NCBI GenBank assembly: GCA_013203415.1
Contig: JABMQE010000018.1
Location: 1-5,046 of the forward strand
Length of the DNA: 5,046 nucleotides
Origin: Candidatus Falkowiibacteriota bacterium
Lineage (GTDB): Bacteria; Patescibacteriota; Patescibacteriia; UBA2591; JABMQE01
Direction of reading: 5' to 3'
In this document: piece after piece, positions 1 to 5,046 of the stretch
Position numbering within the stretch: position 1 is the first letter of the stretch
Layout of the letters: each line of letters opens with the position of its first letter
Notes under the pieces: generated by a model
Databases searched by the model: none
The model's input: only the letters and a program-made list of their open reading frames with translations
What the model was told of the DNA's origin: nothing
Program-made: the position numbers and the translations under genes

Positions 1-939
1 AAAAAAATATATACATTAATAAATGAGTCCTCTAACATTCTCCTCATCTGCCACCGCAACCCCGATGGCGATACTTTGGGCTCGGCCTTGGCTCTTGCTC
101 ATTGGTTTAAAAAAATAGCAAAAAATTATACTATCTACTGCCAAGACAAACCCGCTCTCTTTCTTTCTTTTCTTCCTGGGCTAGAAAATATAAAAAACCA
201 GGAGCCAAACCCTAATAATTACGATCTAATCATTACTTGCGATTGCGGCGACCAAACCCAAACCGGAGTAAGTAGTGAAAACTGGAACCAAATAAAATCC
301 AAAATCATAAACATCGACCATCACTTTACCAATACAAACTTTGGAAATTATAATTTAATCTCTTTCGAATCTGCCTCAACCTCCGCCATCCTTTATAAAT
401 TTTTTAAGGCCTCTCTCGTAAACATCGACCGTCTTATGGCCACCTGTCTCCTAACCGGTCTTGTTGTCGATACCTGTAATTTCTCCAATCCCGGAACAAA
501 CCAAGAAGCCCTGGAAGTCGCCTCTCGCCTTGTTGCCAAAGGCGCTCAGATTCGTTGTATAAACAATAACATCCTAAAAAACAAATCCCTGCCCATATTA
601 AAACTCTGGAGCCGCATTCTCTTGCGCCTCCAAAAAAACGAAGAACTCGGGTTAGCTTGGACCATCATCACCAAAAAAGATAAAGCCGAGTGCGGCGTTG
701 ACGATCTAGCCAGCGAGGGCATTTCTAATTTTTTTAACGAACTCGCCGACTCGAACCTCACTCTTGTTTTAGAGGAAATAGAAGGCGGCTTTGTCAAAGG
801 CAGCTTGCGCACTACTACCGATCATATTGATGTCTCCCGTTTTGCAAAAATAATGGGCGGCGGCGGACATCAGCGGGCTGCGGGATTTAGGGTCAAAGGT
901 CGTCTTAAAGAGTCAGATAAGGGTTGGAGTATAGTATAA
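1..939 (+). CDS. nrnA: DHH/DHHA1 phosphoesterase, NrnA-like oligoribonuclease / pAp phosphatase (5' partial)
   Basis: Enzymes of this family remove nucleotides from very short RNAs (nanoRNA) and dephosphorylate pAp, using two Mn ions in the cytoplasm. The frame is open from base 1, and the first metal motif (His-Arg-Asn-Pro-Asp-Gly-Asp, codons 18-24) lies upstream of the first possible start, a TTG at 76. No ATG, GTG or TTG precedes the motif in frame, so the true start lies before the window and 312 codons are visible. Further motifs are Asp-Cys-Gly-Asp at 81-84, the Asp-His-His signature at 106-108, the downstream Val-Val-Asp-Thr metal motif, and the DHHA1 signature Gly-Gly-Gly-Gly-His near 286-290. 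The length suits NrnA (about 310-340 residues), and there is no GdpP-type GGDEF/PAS region or RecJ-type extension. The family call is firm. The exact substrate (nanoRNA, pAp or c-di-NMP products such as pApA) is inferred. Confidence 0.88.
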   Translation, partial: KKIYTLINESSNILLICHRNPDGDTLGSALALAHWFKKIAKNYTIYCQDKPALFLSFLPGLENIKNQEPNPNNYDLIITCDCGDQTQTGVSSENWNQIKSKIINIDHHFTNTNFGNYNLISFESASTSAILYKFFKASLVNIDRLMATCLLTGLVVDTCNFSNPGTNQEALEVASRLVAKGAQIRCINNNILKNKSLPILKLWSRILLRLQKNEELGLAWTIITKKDKAECGVDDLASEGISNFFNELADSNLTLVLEEIEGGFVKGSLRTTTDHIDVSRFAKIMGGGGHQRAAGFRVKGRLKESDKGWSIV

Positions 940-964
940 TCGATGCTTCTTTAAATTATAATAA

Positions 965-1170
965 GAAATCAGTTAGACAGAAAACAGAAGACAGTTACAG
1001 AAATCCGAAAACCGAAAACAGTCAAGAAACCAGAAAACAGAAAGCAGAAAAAACTCCTGATTTTCACCCTACGGGTGATCCTCCTCAGGATGGACAGTTT
1101 TCAGTTTTCTGAACCGATTTCCGATTTCTGTTTTCGGTAACAGTTTTCTGTCTTCTGACAACTGTTCTCT
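965..1170. repeat. Long imperfect inverted-repeat element, copy 1 (between nrnA and clpP)
   Basis: This stretch of about 206 bases has a purine- and A-rich left arm built of CAGAAAACAG-like words and a pyrimidine-rich right arm with the complementary words. Bases 978-998 can pair with 1137-1157 at 18 of 21 positions, and further pairing continues inward with bulges. It begins with GAAATCAGTTAGA and ends with GACAACTGTTCTCT. The copy at 4329-4507 shares both ends in the same orientation: the first 34 bases match at 30 positions, and a 30-base block near the right end (1137-1166) matches at 26. The apex differs between copies and here holds two small hairpins. The element starts 25 bases after the nrnA stop and ends 34 bases before the clpP start. 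It may be a non-autonomous mobile element, a bidirectional terminator or a processing site; the sequence does not decide which. Confidence 0.8.
1064..1091. repeat. Two tandem small hairpins at the apex of repeat element copy 1
   Basis: TCACCC and GGGTGA pair around a three-base TAC loop (1064-1078). ATCCT and AGGAT pair around CCTC immediately after, sharing base 1078. This GC-richer tip separates the two long arms and has no counterpart in copy 2. No T-run follows, so it is not an intrinsic terminator by itself. Confidence 0.6.
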
Positions 1171-1204
1171 AAATCATTTTTTAATTTTTAACTAGTAAAA
1201 CATA

Positions 1205-1780
1205 ATGCATCTAATCCCCACCGTAATCGAAAAGTCAACTCACGGCGAACGCGCCTACGACATCTATTCAAGATTACTAAAAGAGCGCATCATTTTTTTA
1301 GGCAGCCCGGTTAACGATGATGTCGCCAACACCGTCATCGCCCAGATGCTTTTTTTAGAATCCGAAGACCCTAAAAAAGATATCAAGCTCTATGTCAATT
1401 CCCCCGGTGGCAGCGTCACCAGCGGCATGGCGATTTATGATACCATGCAATATGTAAAACCAGACGTCTCAACCATCTGCGTCGGCGTTGCCGCCAGCAT
1501 GGGCGCAGTCCTCTTAGCCGCCGGCGCCAAAGGCAAACGCTTTGTTCTGCCTAATTCCGAAGTTATGCTCCATCAGGTTATGGGCGGTGCCGAAGGCCAG
1601 GCCTCTGATATCAAAATTCGTGCCGAACATATCCTAAAAATCCGCGACCGCATCAACCAAATCCTCGTCAACCACACCGGCCAGTCCCTAGAAAAAATAG
1701 AAAAAGATACCGACCGTGATTTCTACATGTCACCAGAAGAAGCAGTTAAATATGGATTAGTTGATAAGATTATTAAATAA
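1205..1780 (+). CDS. clpP: ATP-dependent Clp protease proteolytic subunit ClpP
   Basis: This is the serine peptidase that forms two stacked heptameric rings and degrades proteins fed in by Clp ATPases (ClpX, ClpC or ClpA) in the cytosol. The 191-residue product is of normal length for a mature ClpP, with no long propeptide. The catalytic triad is visible: Ser98 within Gly-Val-Ala-Ala-Ser-Met-Gly, His123 within Met-Leu-His-Gln, and Asp172 within Asp-Arg-Asp-Phe. The oligomer and substrate-binding segment Asn-Ser-Pro-Gly-Gly-Ser (65-70) is intact, as is the Ile-Phe-Leu-Gly strand (30-33). The chosen ATG gives the usual N-terminal loop sequence (Leu-Ile-Pro-Thr-Val-Ile-Glu). No Shine-Dalgarno sequence is visible; the leader is A/T-rich. 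G+C is about 49% by hand count, well above the next gene. The Clp ATPase partner is not in the window. The call is very secure. Confidence 0.98.
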   Translation: MHLIPTVIEKSTHGERAYDIYSRLLKERIIFLGSPVNDDVANTVIAQMLFLESEDPKKDIKLYVNSPGGSVTSGMAIYDTMQYVKPDVSTICVGVAASMGAVLLAAGAKGKRFVLPNSEVMLHQVMGGAEGQASDIKIRAEHILKIRDRINQILVNHTGQSLEKIEKDTDRDFYMSPEEAVKYGLVDKIIK

Positions 1781-1867
1781 AGGAATCATGTATATTAACT
1801 TATTCTGTTTGTAATATTATAGTTTCTGTTCTATAGTAAATATAAACACTAATAAATAATTTATTTT

Positions 1868-1897
1868 TTGACAGCATAATAAAGAGATAGTTAAAAT
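1868..1897 (+). promoter_or_regulatory. Sigma70-type promoter for the hypothetical gene at 1908
   Basis: A perfect -35 box TTGACA (1868-1873) is followed after 18 bases by TAAAAT (1892-1897), which matches the -10 consensus at five of six positions. Transcription would begin around 1903-1907, next to the ATG at 1908, so the transcript would be leaderless or nearly so. This agrees with the absence of any ribosome binding site there. The promoter separates this gene from clpP. Confidence 0.55.
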
Positions 1898-1907
1898 ATA
1901 GCATTGT

Positions 1908-2417
1908 ATGTTTGACACCGCCCTAAAAATAGTAACTCTTATTGGCATCCCCGCAATGGTCATTGCCCTTATTTTTATTGGTCGGAAATTACAAATTCTC
2001 GATACCTTAGAGAAGACAATGAGAAAAGTTAAACATAATATTCAGATTGTATGCAATTCTTTAACAGAATCGCCTGATATAAATTTTGATCACGGTAGAC
2101 TTGAAAGTTTTAGTCCACTAAAATTGACCGAGGGAGGAATGAAATATCTAAAGGAAGATATTAAATTCGTTGAAGTCTTTCAAGGCAACAAAGAGGATTT
2201 TTTCGACTTCATCGATTCCGAAGAACCCAAGACAAAATTTGAGGTTGAGCAACTGAGTAGCAAAGCAACTCTATTCTTATTAAATAAAGAGTACTTTAAA
2301 CCAATTAAGGTTTATCTTTATAATAACCCCAATGAAAACCTTCAGTCATTAGCTCAGGTTGCTGGCGTTTATGTTCGAGATAGATATTTAGAAGCGCATC
2401 CAGAAATAAAAGAGTAG
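1908..2417 (+). CDS. Hypothetical protein with one N-terminal membrane helix and a small cytoplasmic domain
   Basis: I do not recognise a named family. The 169-residue product has one hydrophobic helix at about residues 7-25, followed by Arg-Lys and a charged amphipathic stretch (26-48), so an N-terminal anchor with a cytoplasmic C-terminal domain is likely. The soluble part has three segments that look conserved: Ser-Pro-Leu-Lys-Leu-Thr-Glu-Gly-Gly (69-77), Glu-Pro-Lys-Thr-Lys-Phe-Glu-Val (106-113), and a C-terminal Val-Ala-Gly-Val-Tyr-Val-Arg-Asp-Arg-Tyr-Leu-Glu (151-162). I have an impression of similar SPLxLTExG...YxRDxxLE proteins among bacterial hypotheticals, without a known function. 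Hand-counted G+C is about 34% against about 49% in clpP, with more AGA, TTA and ATA codons, which hints at a different origin. It has its own promoter and a strong terminator, so it is probably a single-gene unit. That the gene is real is well supported; its function is unknown. Confidence 0.8.
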   Translation: MFDTALKIVTLIGIPAMVIALIFIGRKLQILDTLEKTMRKVKHNIQIVCNSLTESPDINFDHGRLESFSPLKLTEGGMKYLKEDIKFVEVFQGNKEDFFDFIDSEEPKTKFEVEQLSSKATLFLLNKEYFKPIKVYLYNNPNENLQSLAQVAGVYVRDRYLEAHPEIKE

Positions 2418-2439
2418 AATACTTTAAAATTTTACAACA

Positions 2440-2468
2440 AAAAACTGTCGACAGTATCGGCAGTTTTT
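2440..2468 (+). terminator. Rho-independent terminator after the hypothetical gene
   Basis: An 11-base stem, AAAAACTGTCG (2440-2450) with CGGCAGTTTTT (2458-2468), contains one G-U pair and encloses a seven-base loop ACAGTAT. The right arm runs into a T-rich tail (TTTTTGTTCT). It lies 22 bases after the TAG stop at 2417. The A-run on the left arm makes it possibly active on both strands. The left side also contains the self-complementary ACTGTCGACAGT, an alternative smaller fold. Confidence 0.8.
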
Positions 2469-2564
2469 GTTCTCCTAGTAGCTAGTTACGAGTCTCCGAG
2501 TTACGAACCCATTTGCCAAAAAATCAAATCTATGCTAAGATTACCCAAGCATCAAATGGTGCCT

Positions 2565-2584
2565 GCCCTGTCGAATGACAGGGC
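2565..2584. repeat. REP-like hairpin 1
   Basis: A perfect 8-base stem, GCCCTGTC and GACAGGGC, surrounds a GAAT loop and is preceded by CCT. It is GC-rich against an AT-rich background. No T-tract follows, so it is not a typical terminator. It shares the core CCTGCC(C)TGTC with the hairpin about 30 bases downstream. Confidence 0.65.
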
Positions 2585-2614
2585 TAAAATTAATAAATCA
2601 TTAATTCTAGAAAA

Positions 2615-2639
2615 TTCCTGCTTGTCAGACAGGCAGGAA
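2615..2639. repeat. REP-like hairpin 2
   Basis: An 11-base stem, TTCCTGCTTGT with ACAGGCAGGAA, has one T-G wobble and a three-base CAG loop. The reverse complement of its right arm reads CCTGCCTGT, close to the left arm of the hairpin at 2565. The two are probably copies of the same palindromic repeat family. No poly-T follows. Confidence 0.65.
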
Positions 2640-2787
2640 GAATCAGCAACGTTAATGAAATCATCACTATTTCAACCTAGATATTCAAAGACTGAAAATA
2701 TTCGCCCAACTTTCTTGGGAATAATTTTAGTTTAACTCATGCAATTTTATATCTAAGTTCCTTCCAACTGATTTTCTTCTAGAAATT

Positions 2788-2791
2788 GGAG
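2788..2791 (+). promoter_or_regulatory. Shine-Dalgarno site for rny
   Basis: GGAG (within TTGGAGT) lies seven bases before the ATG at 2799. It fixes the start codon of rny and is the only clear ribosome binding site in front of the four genes whose starts are visible. Confidence 0.75.
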
Positions 2792-2798
2792 TAATAAA

Positions 2799-4325
2799 AT
2801 GACAGATTTAATCTGGTTAATCCTTATCATTGCTGCTTTGCCGGTCGGTGTTGTTTTTGGTTATTTTTTGCGTCGCAACATCGCTGTCAAACAAGCCGAG
2901 AGCGCCGAATCAAAATCCAAATTAATTATCGACAACGCTAAACAAAAAGAAAAAGAAGTCATTTATCAAGCCAGGGAAAAAGCCATTAAGGTTTTAGACG
3001 AAGTAAAACGCGAGGAAGAAAACCGCCGTCGCGAAATTACTCATGCCCAAACCCGGCTCGAAAAAAGGGAATCCATGTTCGATAAAAAATTGTTAGAGCT
3101 CGAAGGCAGCCAGCAAAAACTAATTGAAAAAGCCGAAAAAATCGATGAAATCAAACAAGAAATTAATAAAATCAAAGAAGAGCAAATCGCTAAAGTCGAA
3201 AAAATATCCGGCTTTAGCAAGGAAGAAGCCAAAGAAGTTCTCTTCAAAAACATAGAAGAGCAGGTCAAAGCCGACATTGCTCATAGAATCAAAAAACTAG
3301 AAGCCGAAGGCAGCGAGGAATGGGATAAAAAAGCCCGTAGTATGATTAGTTTGGCAATCGAAAGAGTTGCCGCTCCTCATGCTACCGAAACCACCACTAC
3401 TACTGTCTCTCTTCCCACAGACGAAATGAAAGGCCGCATTATCGGTCGTGAGGGTCGCAATATTAAAACCATCGAGCATCTAACTGGTACCGAAATTGTG
3501 GTTGACGACACTCCCGAAATTATTGTTGTTTCCGGTTTTTCGCTTCTGCGCCGCCATTTGGCCAAAAGAGTTCTGGAAAAATTAATCCTTGATGGCCGCA
3601 TCCAGCCAGCCCGCATCGAAGAGACTGTCGAACAAGTTAAAAAAGAACTCGCTTTGGATATTAAAAAAGCTGGTGAAGAAGCCACCTACGAAGTTGGCAT
3701 CGCTGGTCTTAATCCAAAACTAGTCCAGCTTATCGGTCGTCTTAAGTATCGTACTAGCTACGGCCAAAATGTGCTTCAACACTCTATCGAGGTTGCTCAC
3801 CTTTCCGCCCTTCTTGCCACCGAGCTTGGCGCTGATGTTGCTATCGCCAGAAAAGCTGGTTTTCTCCACGACTTGGGCAAAGCTGTCGACCATGAAGTTC
3901 AAGGCACTCATCCGGAAATCGGCCGCGACTTGGGTAAAAAGTTCGGCCTACCCGAGGAAGTTATAATTCCTATCGCCACCCATCACGAAGACGCGCCTCC
4001 TACCTTGGAAGCTGTTATCGTTAAAGTGGCTGATGCAATTTCCGGCGCTCGCCCTGGCGCGCGCAAGGACTCATACGAAAACTACCTCCAGCGCCTAGAA
4101 GAGCTCGAGTCGGTTGCCAAGGATTTCCCTGGCGTCGAAAAGGCCTTCGCTGTCCAGGCTGGCCGTGAAATTCGCATCTTTGTTAATCCTACTGATATCG
4201 ACGACCCGGGCGCTCTAAAACTCGCCAAAGATGTTGCCGAGAAAATCGAGCAAGAGTTAAAATATCCCGGCGAAATTAAAGTCAGCGTTATCCGTGAAAG
4301 TCGTGTCGAGGAGTATGCAAGGTAA
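2799..4325 (+). CDS. rny: Ribonuclease Y, membrane-anchored endoribonuclease
   Basis: RNase Y makes the initiating internal cuts in mRNA decay and processes some operon transcripts, acting at the inner face of the membrane. The 508-residue product has the complete family layout and usual length (about 510-520). It starts with an N-terminal membrane helix (about 4-24), followed by a long highly charged Lys/Glu-rich coiled coil (about 30-170). The KH RNA-binding domain carries Gly-Arg-Ile-Ile-Gly-Arg-Glu-Gly-Arg-Asn at 212-221. The HD phosphohydrolase domain follows, with His328, the metal-binding His357-Asp358, His371, His395-His396 and Asp412, and then the diagnostic Gly-Ala-Arg-Pro-Gly-Ala-Arg segment. 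The C-terminus (Val-Ile-Arg-Glu-Ser-Arg...Glu-Tyr-Ala-Arg) is also family-typical. The start is supported by GGAG seven bases upstream. ymdB follows after a 225-base gap, as in Bacillus-like neighbourhoods, but here the gap is filled with a long inverted repeat. The call is very secure. Confidence 0.98.
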   Translation: MTDLIWLILIIAALPVGVVFGYFLRRNIAVKQAESAESKSKLIIDNAKQKEKEVIYQAREKAIKVLDEVKREEENRRREITHAQTRLEKRESMFDKKLLELEGSQQKLIEKAEKIDEIKQEINKIKEEQIAKVEKISGFSKEEAKEVLFKNIEEQVKADIAHRIKKLEAEGSEEWDKKARSMISLAIERVAAPHATETTTTTVSLPTDEMKGRIIGREGRNIKTIEHLTGTEIVVDDTPEIIVVSGFSLLRRHLAKRVLEKLILDGRIQPARIEETVEQVKKELALDIKKAGEEATYEVGIAGLNPKLVQLIGRLKYRTSYGQNVLQHSIEVAHLSALLATELGADVAIARKAGFLHDLGKAVDHEVQGTHPEIGRDLGKKFGLPEEVIIPIATHHEDAPPTLEAVIVKVADAISGARPGARKDSYENYLQRLEELESVAKDFPGVEKAFAVQAGREIRIFVNPTDIDDPGALKLAKDVAEKIEQELKYPGEIKVSVIRESRVEEYAR

Positions 4326-4328
4326 TCG

Positions 4329-4507
4329 GAAATCAGTTAGAAAGAAGTCAGAAAACAGTTACCGAAAACAGATATCGGAAATCAGTTCTGAAAACAGAAA
4401 TCATTTATCAGTAGTTTTTATTTCTGTTTTCTATTCTCTGGTTTCCCTTCTGTTCTCCGTTTTCTGATATCTGTAACTGTCTTCTGTTTTCCGACAACTG
4501 TTTTCTC
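4329..4507. repeat. Long imperfect inverted-repeat element, copy 2 (between rny and ymdB)
   Basis: This element of about 179 bases is related to the one at 965-1170 and lies in the same orientation. It begins with GAAATCAGTTAGA and ends with GACAACTGTTTTCTC. Its first 34 bases match copy 1 at 30 positions, and 4472-4501 matches 1137-1166 at 26 of 30. The arms consist of CAGAAAACAG-like words and their complements, and 4342-4362 pairs with the right end at roughly 16 of 21 positions. Because the arms resemble each other, cross-copy inverted matches also exist: 980-1001 is an exact 22-base reverse complement of 4470-4491. It starts just after the rny stop (4325) and ends 43 bases before the ymdB start, again taking up most of the gap. 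Confidence 0.8.
4390..4431. repeat. Perfect 12-base hairpin at the apex of repeat element copy 2
   Basis: GAAAACAGAAAT (4390-4401) and ATTTCTGTTTTC (4420-4431) are perfectly complementary and enclose an 18-base AT-rich loop. This is the strongest continuous stem of the element and forms its inner part. A T-run lies inside the loop rather than after the stem, so it is not a standard + strand terminator. Confidence 0.7.
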
Positions 4508-4550
4508 TTATGGTTAAATGGTTAATAAGTGAAATCTCAAAAATAAACAA

Positions 4551-5046
4551 ATGAAGGTACTATTCTTCGGTGATATTGTGGGCAAAATAGGTCGAAAGGC
4601 CATAGCTCAAATACTGCCCGAACTTAAAAAAGAATATTCGCCCGATTTGGTTATCGCCAATGTCGAAAATCTAGCTCATGGCAAAGGCATAACCGAGGAC
4701 ACCCTTAAATCAATGACAGAAATTGGTATAGATTTTTTTACCTCTGGTAATCATATCTGGAAGAAAAAAGATGCCGTTAGAATCTTCGAAGCCAAAAATA
4801 TTCCTGTCATCCGCCCTGCCAACTATCCCGCCCAAGTGCCGGGCTCGGGCTATAAGATTATCGAAGTCGGCTCTAAAAAGGTTCTTATCATAAATCTCGT
4901 TGGCCGTGTTTTTATGAGAGAGGACTTCGATTGTCCCTTTGTTAAGTTCGATGAGATATTAAAAGAAACAAAGCTGGAAAATCCAGATATCATTCTCATC
5001 GACTTTCATGCCGAAGCCACCAGCGAAAAACGCGCTCTTGGTTTTT
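4551..5046 (+). CDS. ymdB: YmdB-type metallophosphoesterase, 2',3'-cyclic-nucleotide 2'-phosphodiesterase family (3' partial)
   Basis: Members of this calcineurin-like family hydrolyse cyclic nucleotide phosphodiesters; Bacillus subtilis YmdB affects biofilm and motility choices and influences RNA levels. 165 complete codons are visible before the window ends, against about 260-270 residues in the family. The metal-site residues are in place: Asp8 in Phe-Phe-Gly-Asp-Ile-Val-Gly, Glu39-Asn40 in Val-Glu-Asn-Leu-Ala-His-Gly-Lys-Gly, Asn67-His68 in Ser-Gly-Asn-His-Ile-Trp, and His153 in Asp-Phe-His-Ala-Glu-Ala-Thr-Ser-Glu-Lys. The last is equivalent to the active-site His near 150 in the Bacillus protein. 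The remaining C-terminal His ligands lie beyond the window. The ATG at 4551 gives the canonical Met-Lys-Val-Leu-Phe start. No Shine-Dalgarno site is visible; the leader is A-rich. Position after rny is a conserved pairing and supports the call. Confidence 0.95.
   Translation, partial: MKVLFFGDIVGKIGRKAIAQILPELKKEYSPDLVIANVENLAHGKGITEDTLKSMTEIGIDFFTSGNHIWKKKDAVRIFEAKNIPVIRPANYPAQVPGSGYKIIEVGSKKVLIINLVGRVFMREDFDCPFVKFDEILKETKLENPDIILIDFHAEATSEKRALGF

Larger units (their letters stand above)
2418..2798. other. 381-base intergenic region without a convincing gene
   Basis: The stretch starts with the intrinsic terminator of the preceding gene, followed by a short direct repeat (AGTTACGA at 2484-2491 and 2499-2506), two REP-like hairpins and an AT-rich run up to rny. 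A 67-codon open frame at 2532-2735 spans both hairpins, has no ribosome binding site and looks like chance. A promoter for rny should lie near 2730-2780, but I see only weak candidates such as TTATAT near 2747 without a good -35 box. Confidence 0.6.

Noticed and set aside
76..78. TTG as the start of the nrnA-like gene
   Set aside because: The essential first metal motif (His-Arg-Asn-Pro-Asp-Gly-Asp) is encoded in the same open frame just upstream, so the start must lie before the window.
924..1112. 62-codon open frame overlapping the end of nrnA
   Set aside because: It lies almost wholly in the left arm and apex of the inverted repeat, is low in complexity (Lys, Glu, Thr, Asn), and has no ribosome binding site. 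It is open only because that arm contains few T.
965..1170. CRISPR array or tandem repeat
   Set aside because: The repeated words are degenerate and irregularly spaced, with no constant-length spacers, and they reverse orientation at the middle of the element.
1155..1185. Promoter for clpP formed by CTGACA at the end of the repeat element and TTTAAT downstream
   Set aside because: The spacer is about 19 bases and both boxes are imperfect. The equivalent place in copy 2 (CCGACA and TTAAAT) is weaker still, so I do not call it.
1851..1865. AATAAAT-A-ATTTATT hairpin followed by T's as a clpP terminator
   Set aside because: The stem is only A-T pairs with a one-base loop, so it is too weak to call in this AT-rich stretch. 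The T-run leads straight into the -35 box of the next promoter.
2484..2506. Short direct repeat AGTTACGA
   Set aside because: Two 8-base copies 15 bases apart are not enough to propose an operator or attachment site.
2532..2735. 67-codon open frame upstream of rny
   Set aside because: It runs through both REP-like hairpins, has no ribosome binding site, no recognisable domain and no coding-like composition.
3041..3966. Several open frames on both strands within rny
   Set aside because: They are shadows of the RNase Y gene in other frames, with no start signals or domain resemblance.

Overview
The window looks like a chromosomal housekeeping segment of a small-genome, low-to-moderate G+C bacterium. 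It carries five genes, all on the + strand: the 3' part of an nrnA-like DHH/DHHA1 phosphoesterase, a complete clpP, an unrecognised membrane-anchored protein, a complete rny (RNase Y), and the 5' part of ymdB (YmdB-type phosphodiesterase). The standard genetic code fits: every complete frame reads through, and the stops seen are TAA or TAG. Weak or absent Shine-Dalgarno sites and repeat-filled intergenic gaps suggest a Candidate Phyla Radiation (Patescibacteria) lineage such as Microgenomates. That placement is inference from style, because no rRNA or other marker gene is present.

Layout: nrnA runs off the left edge and ends at 939. The gap 940-1204 is nearly filled by a long imperfect inverted-repeat element (965-1170). 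clpP follows (1205-1780), then a short AT-rich gap with a good promoter (1868-1897) directly in front of an AT-rich hypothetical gene (1908-2417). That gene ends at a strong intrinsic terminator (2440-2468). A 381-base gap (2418-2798) holds the terminator and two REP-like hairpins but no convincing gene. rny (2799-4325) has the only clear ribosome binding site. A second copy of the inverted-repeat element (4329-4507) fills the gap before ymdB, which starts at 4551 and runs off the right edge.

Three of the four recognised genes belong to RNA turnover. RNase Y makes initiating endonucleolytic cuts at the membrane, NrnA-type enzymes clear the shortest oligonucleotides, and YmdB-type enzymes hydrolyse cyclic nucleotide phosphodiesters. 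The rny-ymdB neighbourhood is conserved in Firmicutes. ClpP adds regulated proteolysis.

The most unusual part of the window is the pair of related 180-205 bp inverted-repeat elements. They share both termini in the same orientation, are built from CAGAAAACAG-like words, and each occupies nearly the whole gap between two housekeeping genes. The second point of interest is the short membrane-anchored protein, which has its own promoter and terminator and a G+C content about 15 points below clpP.
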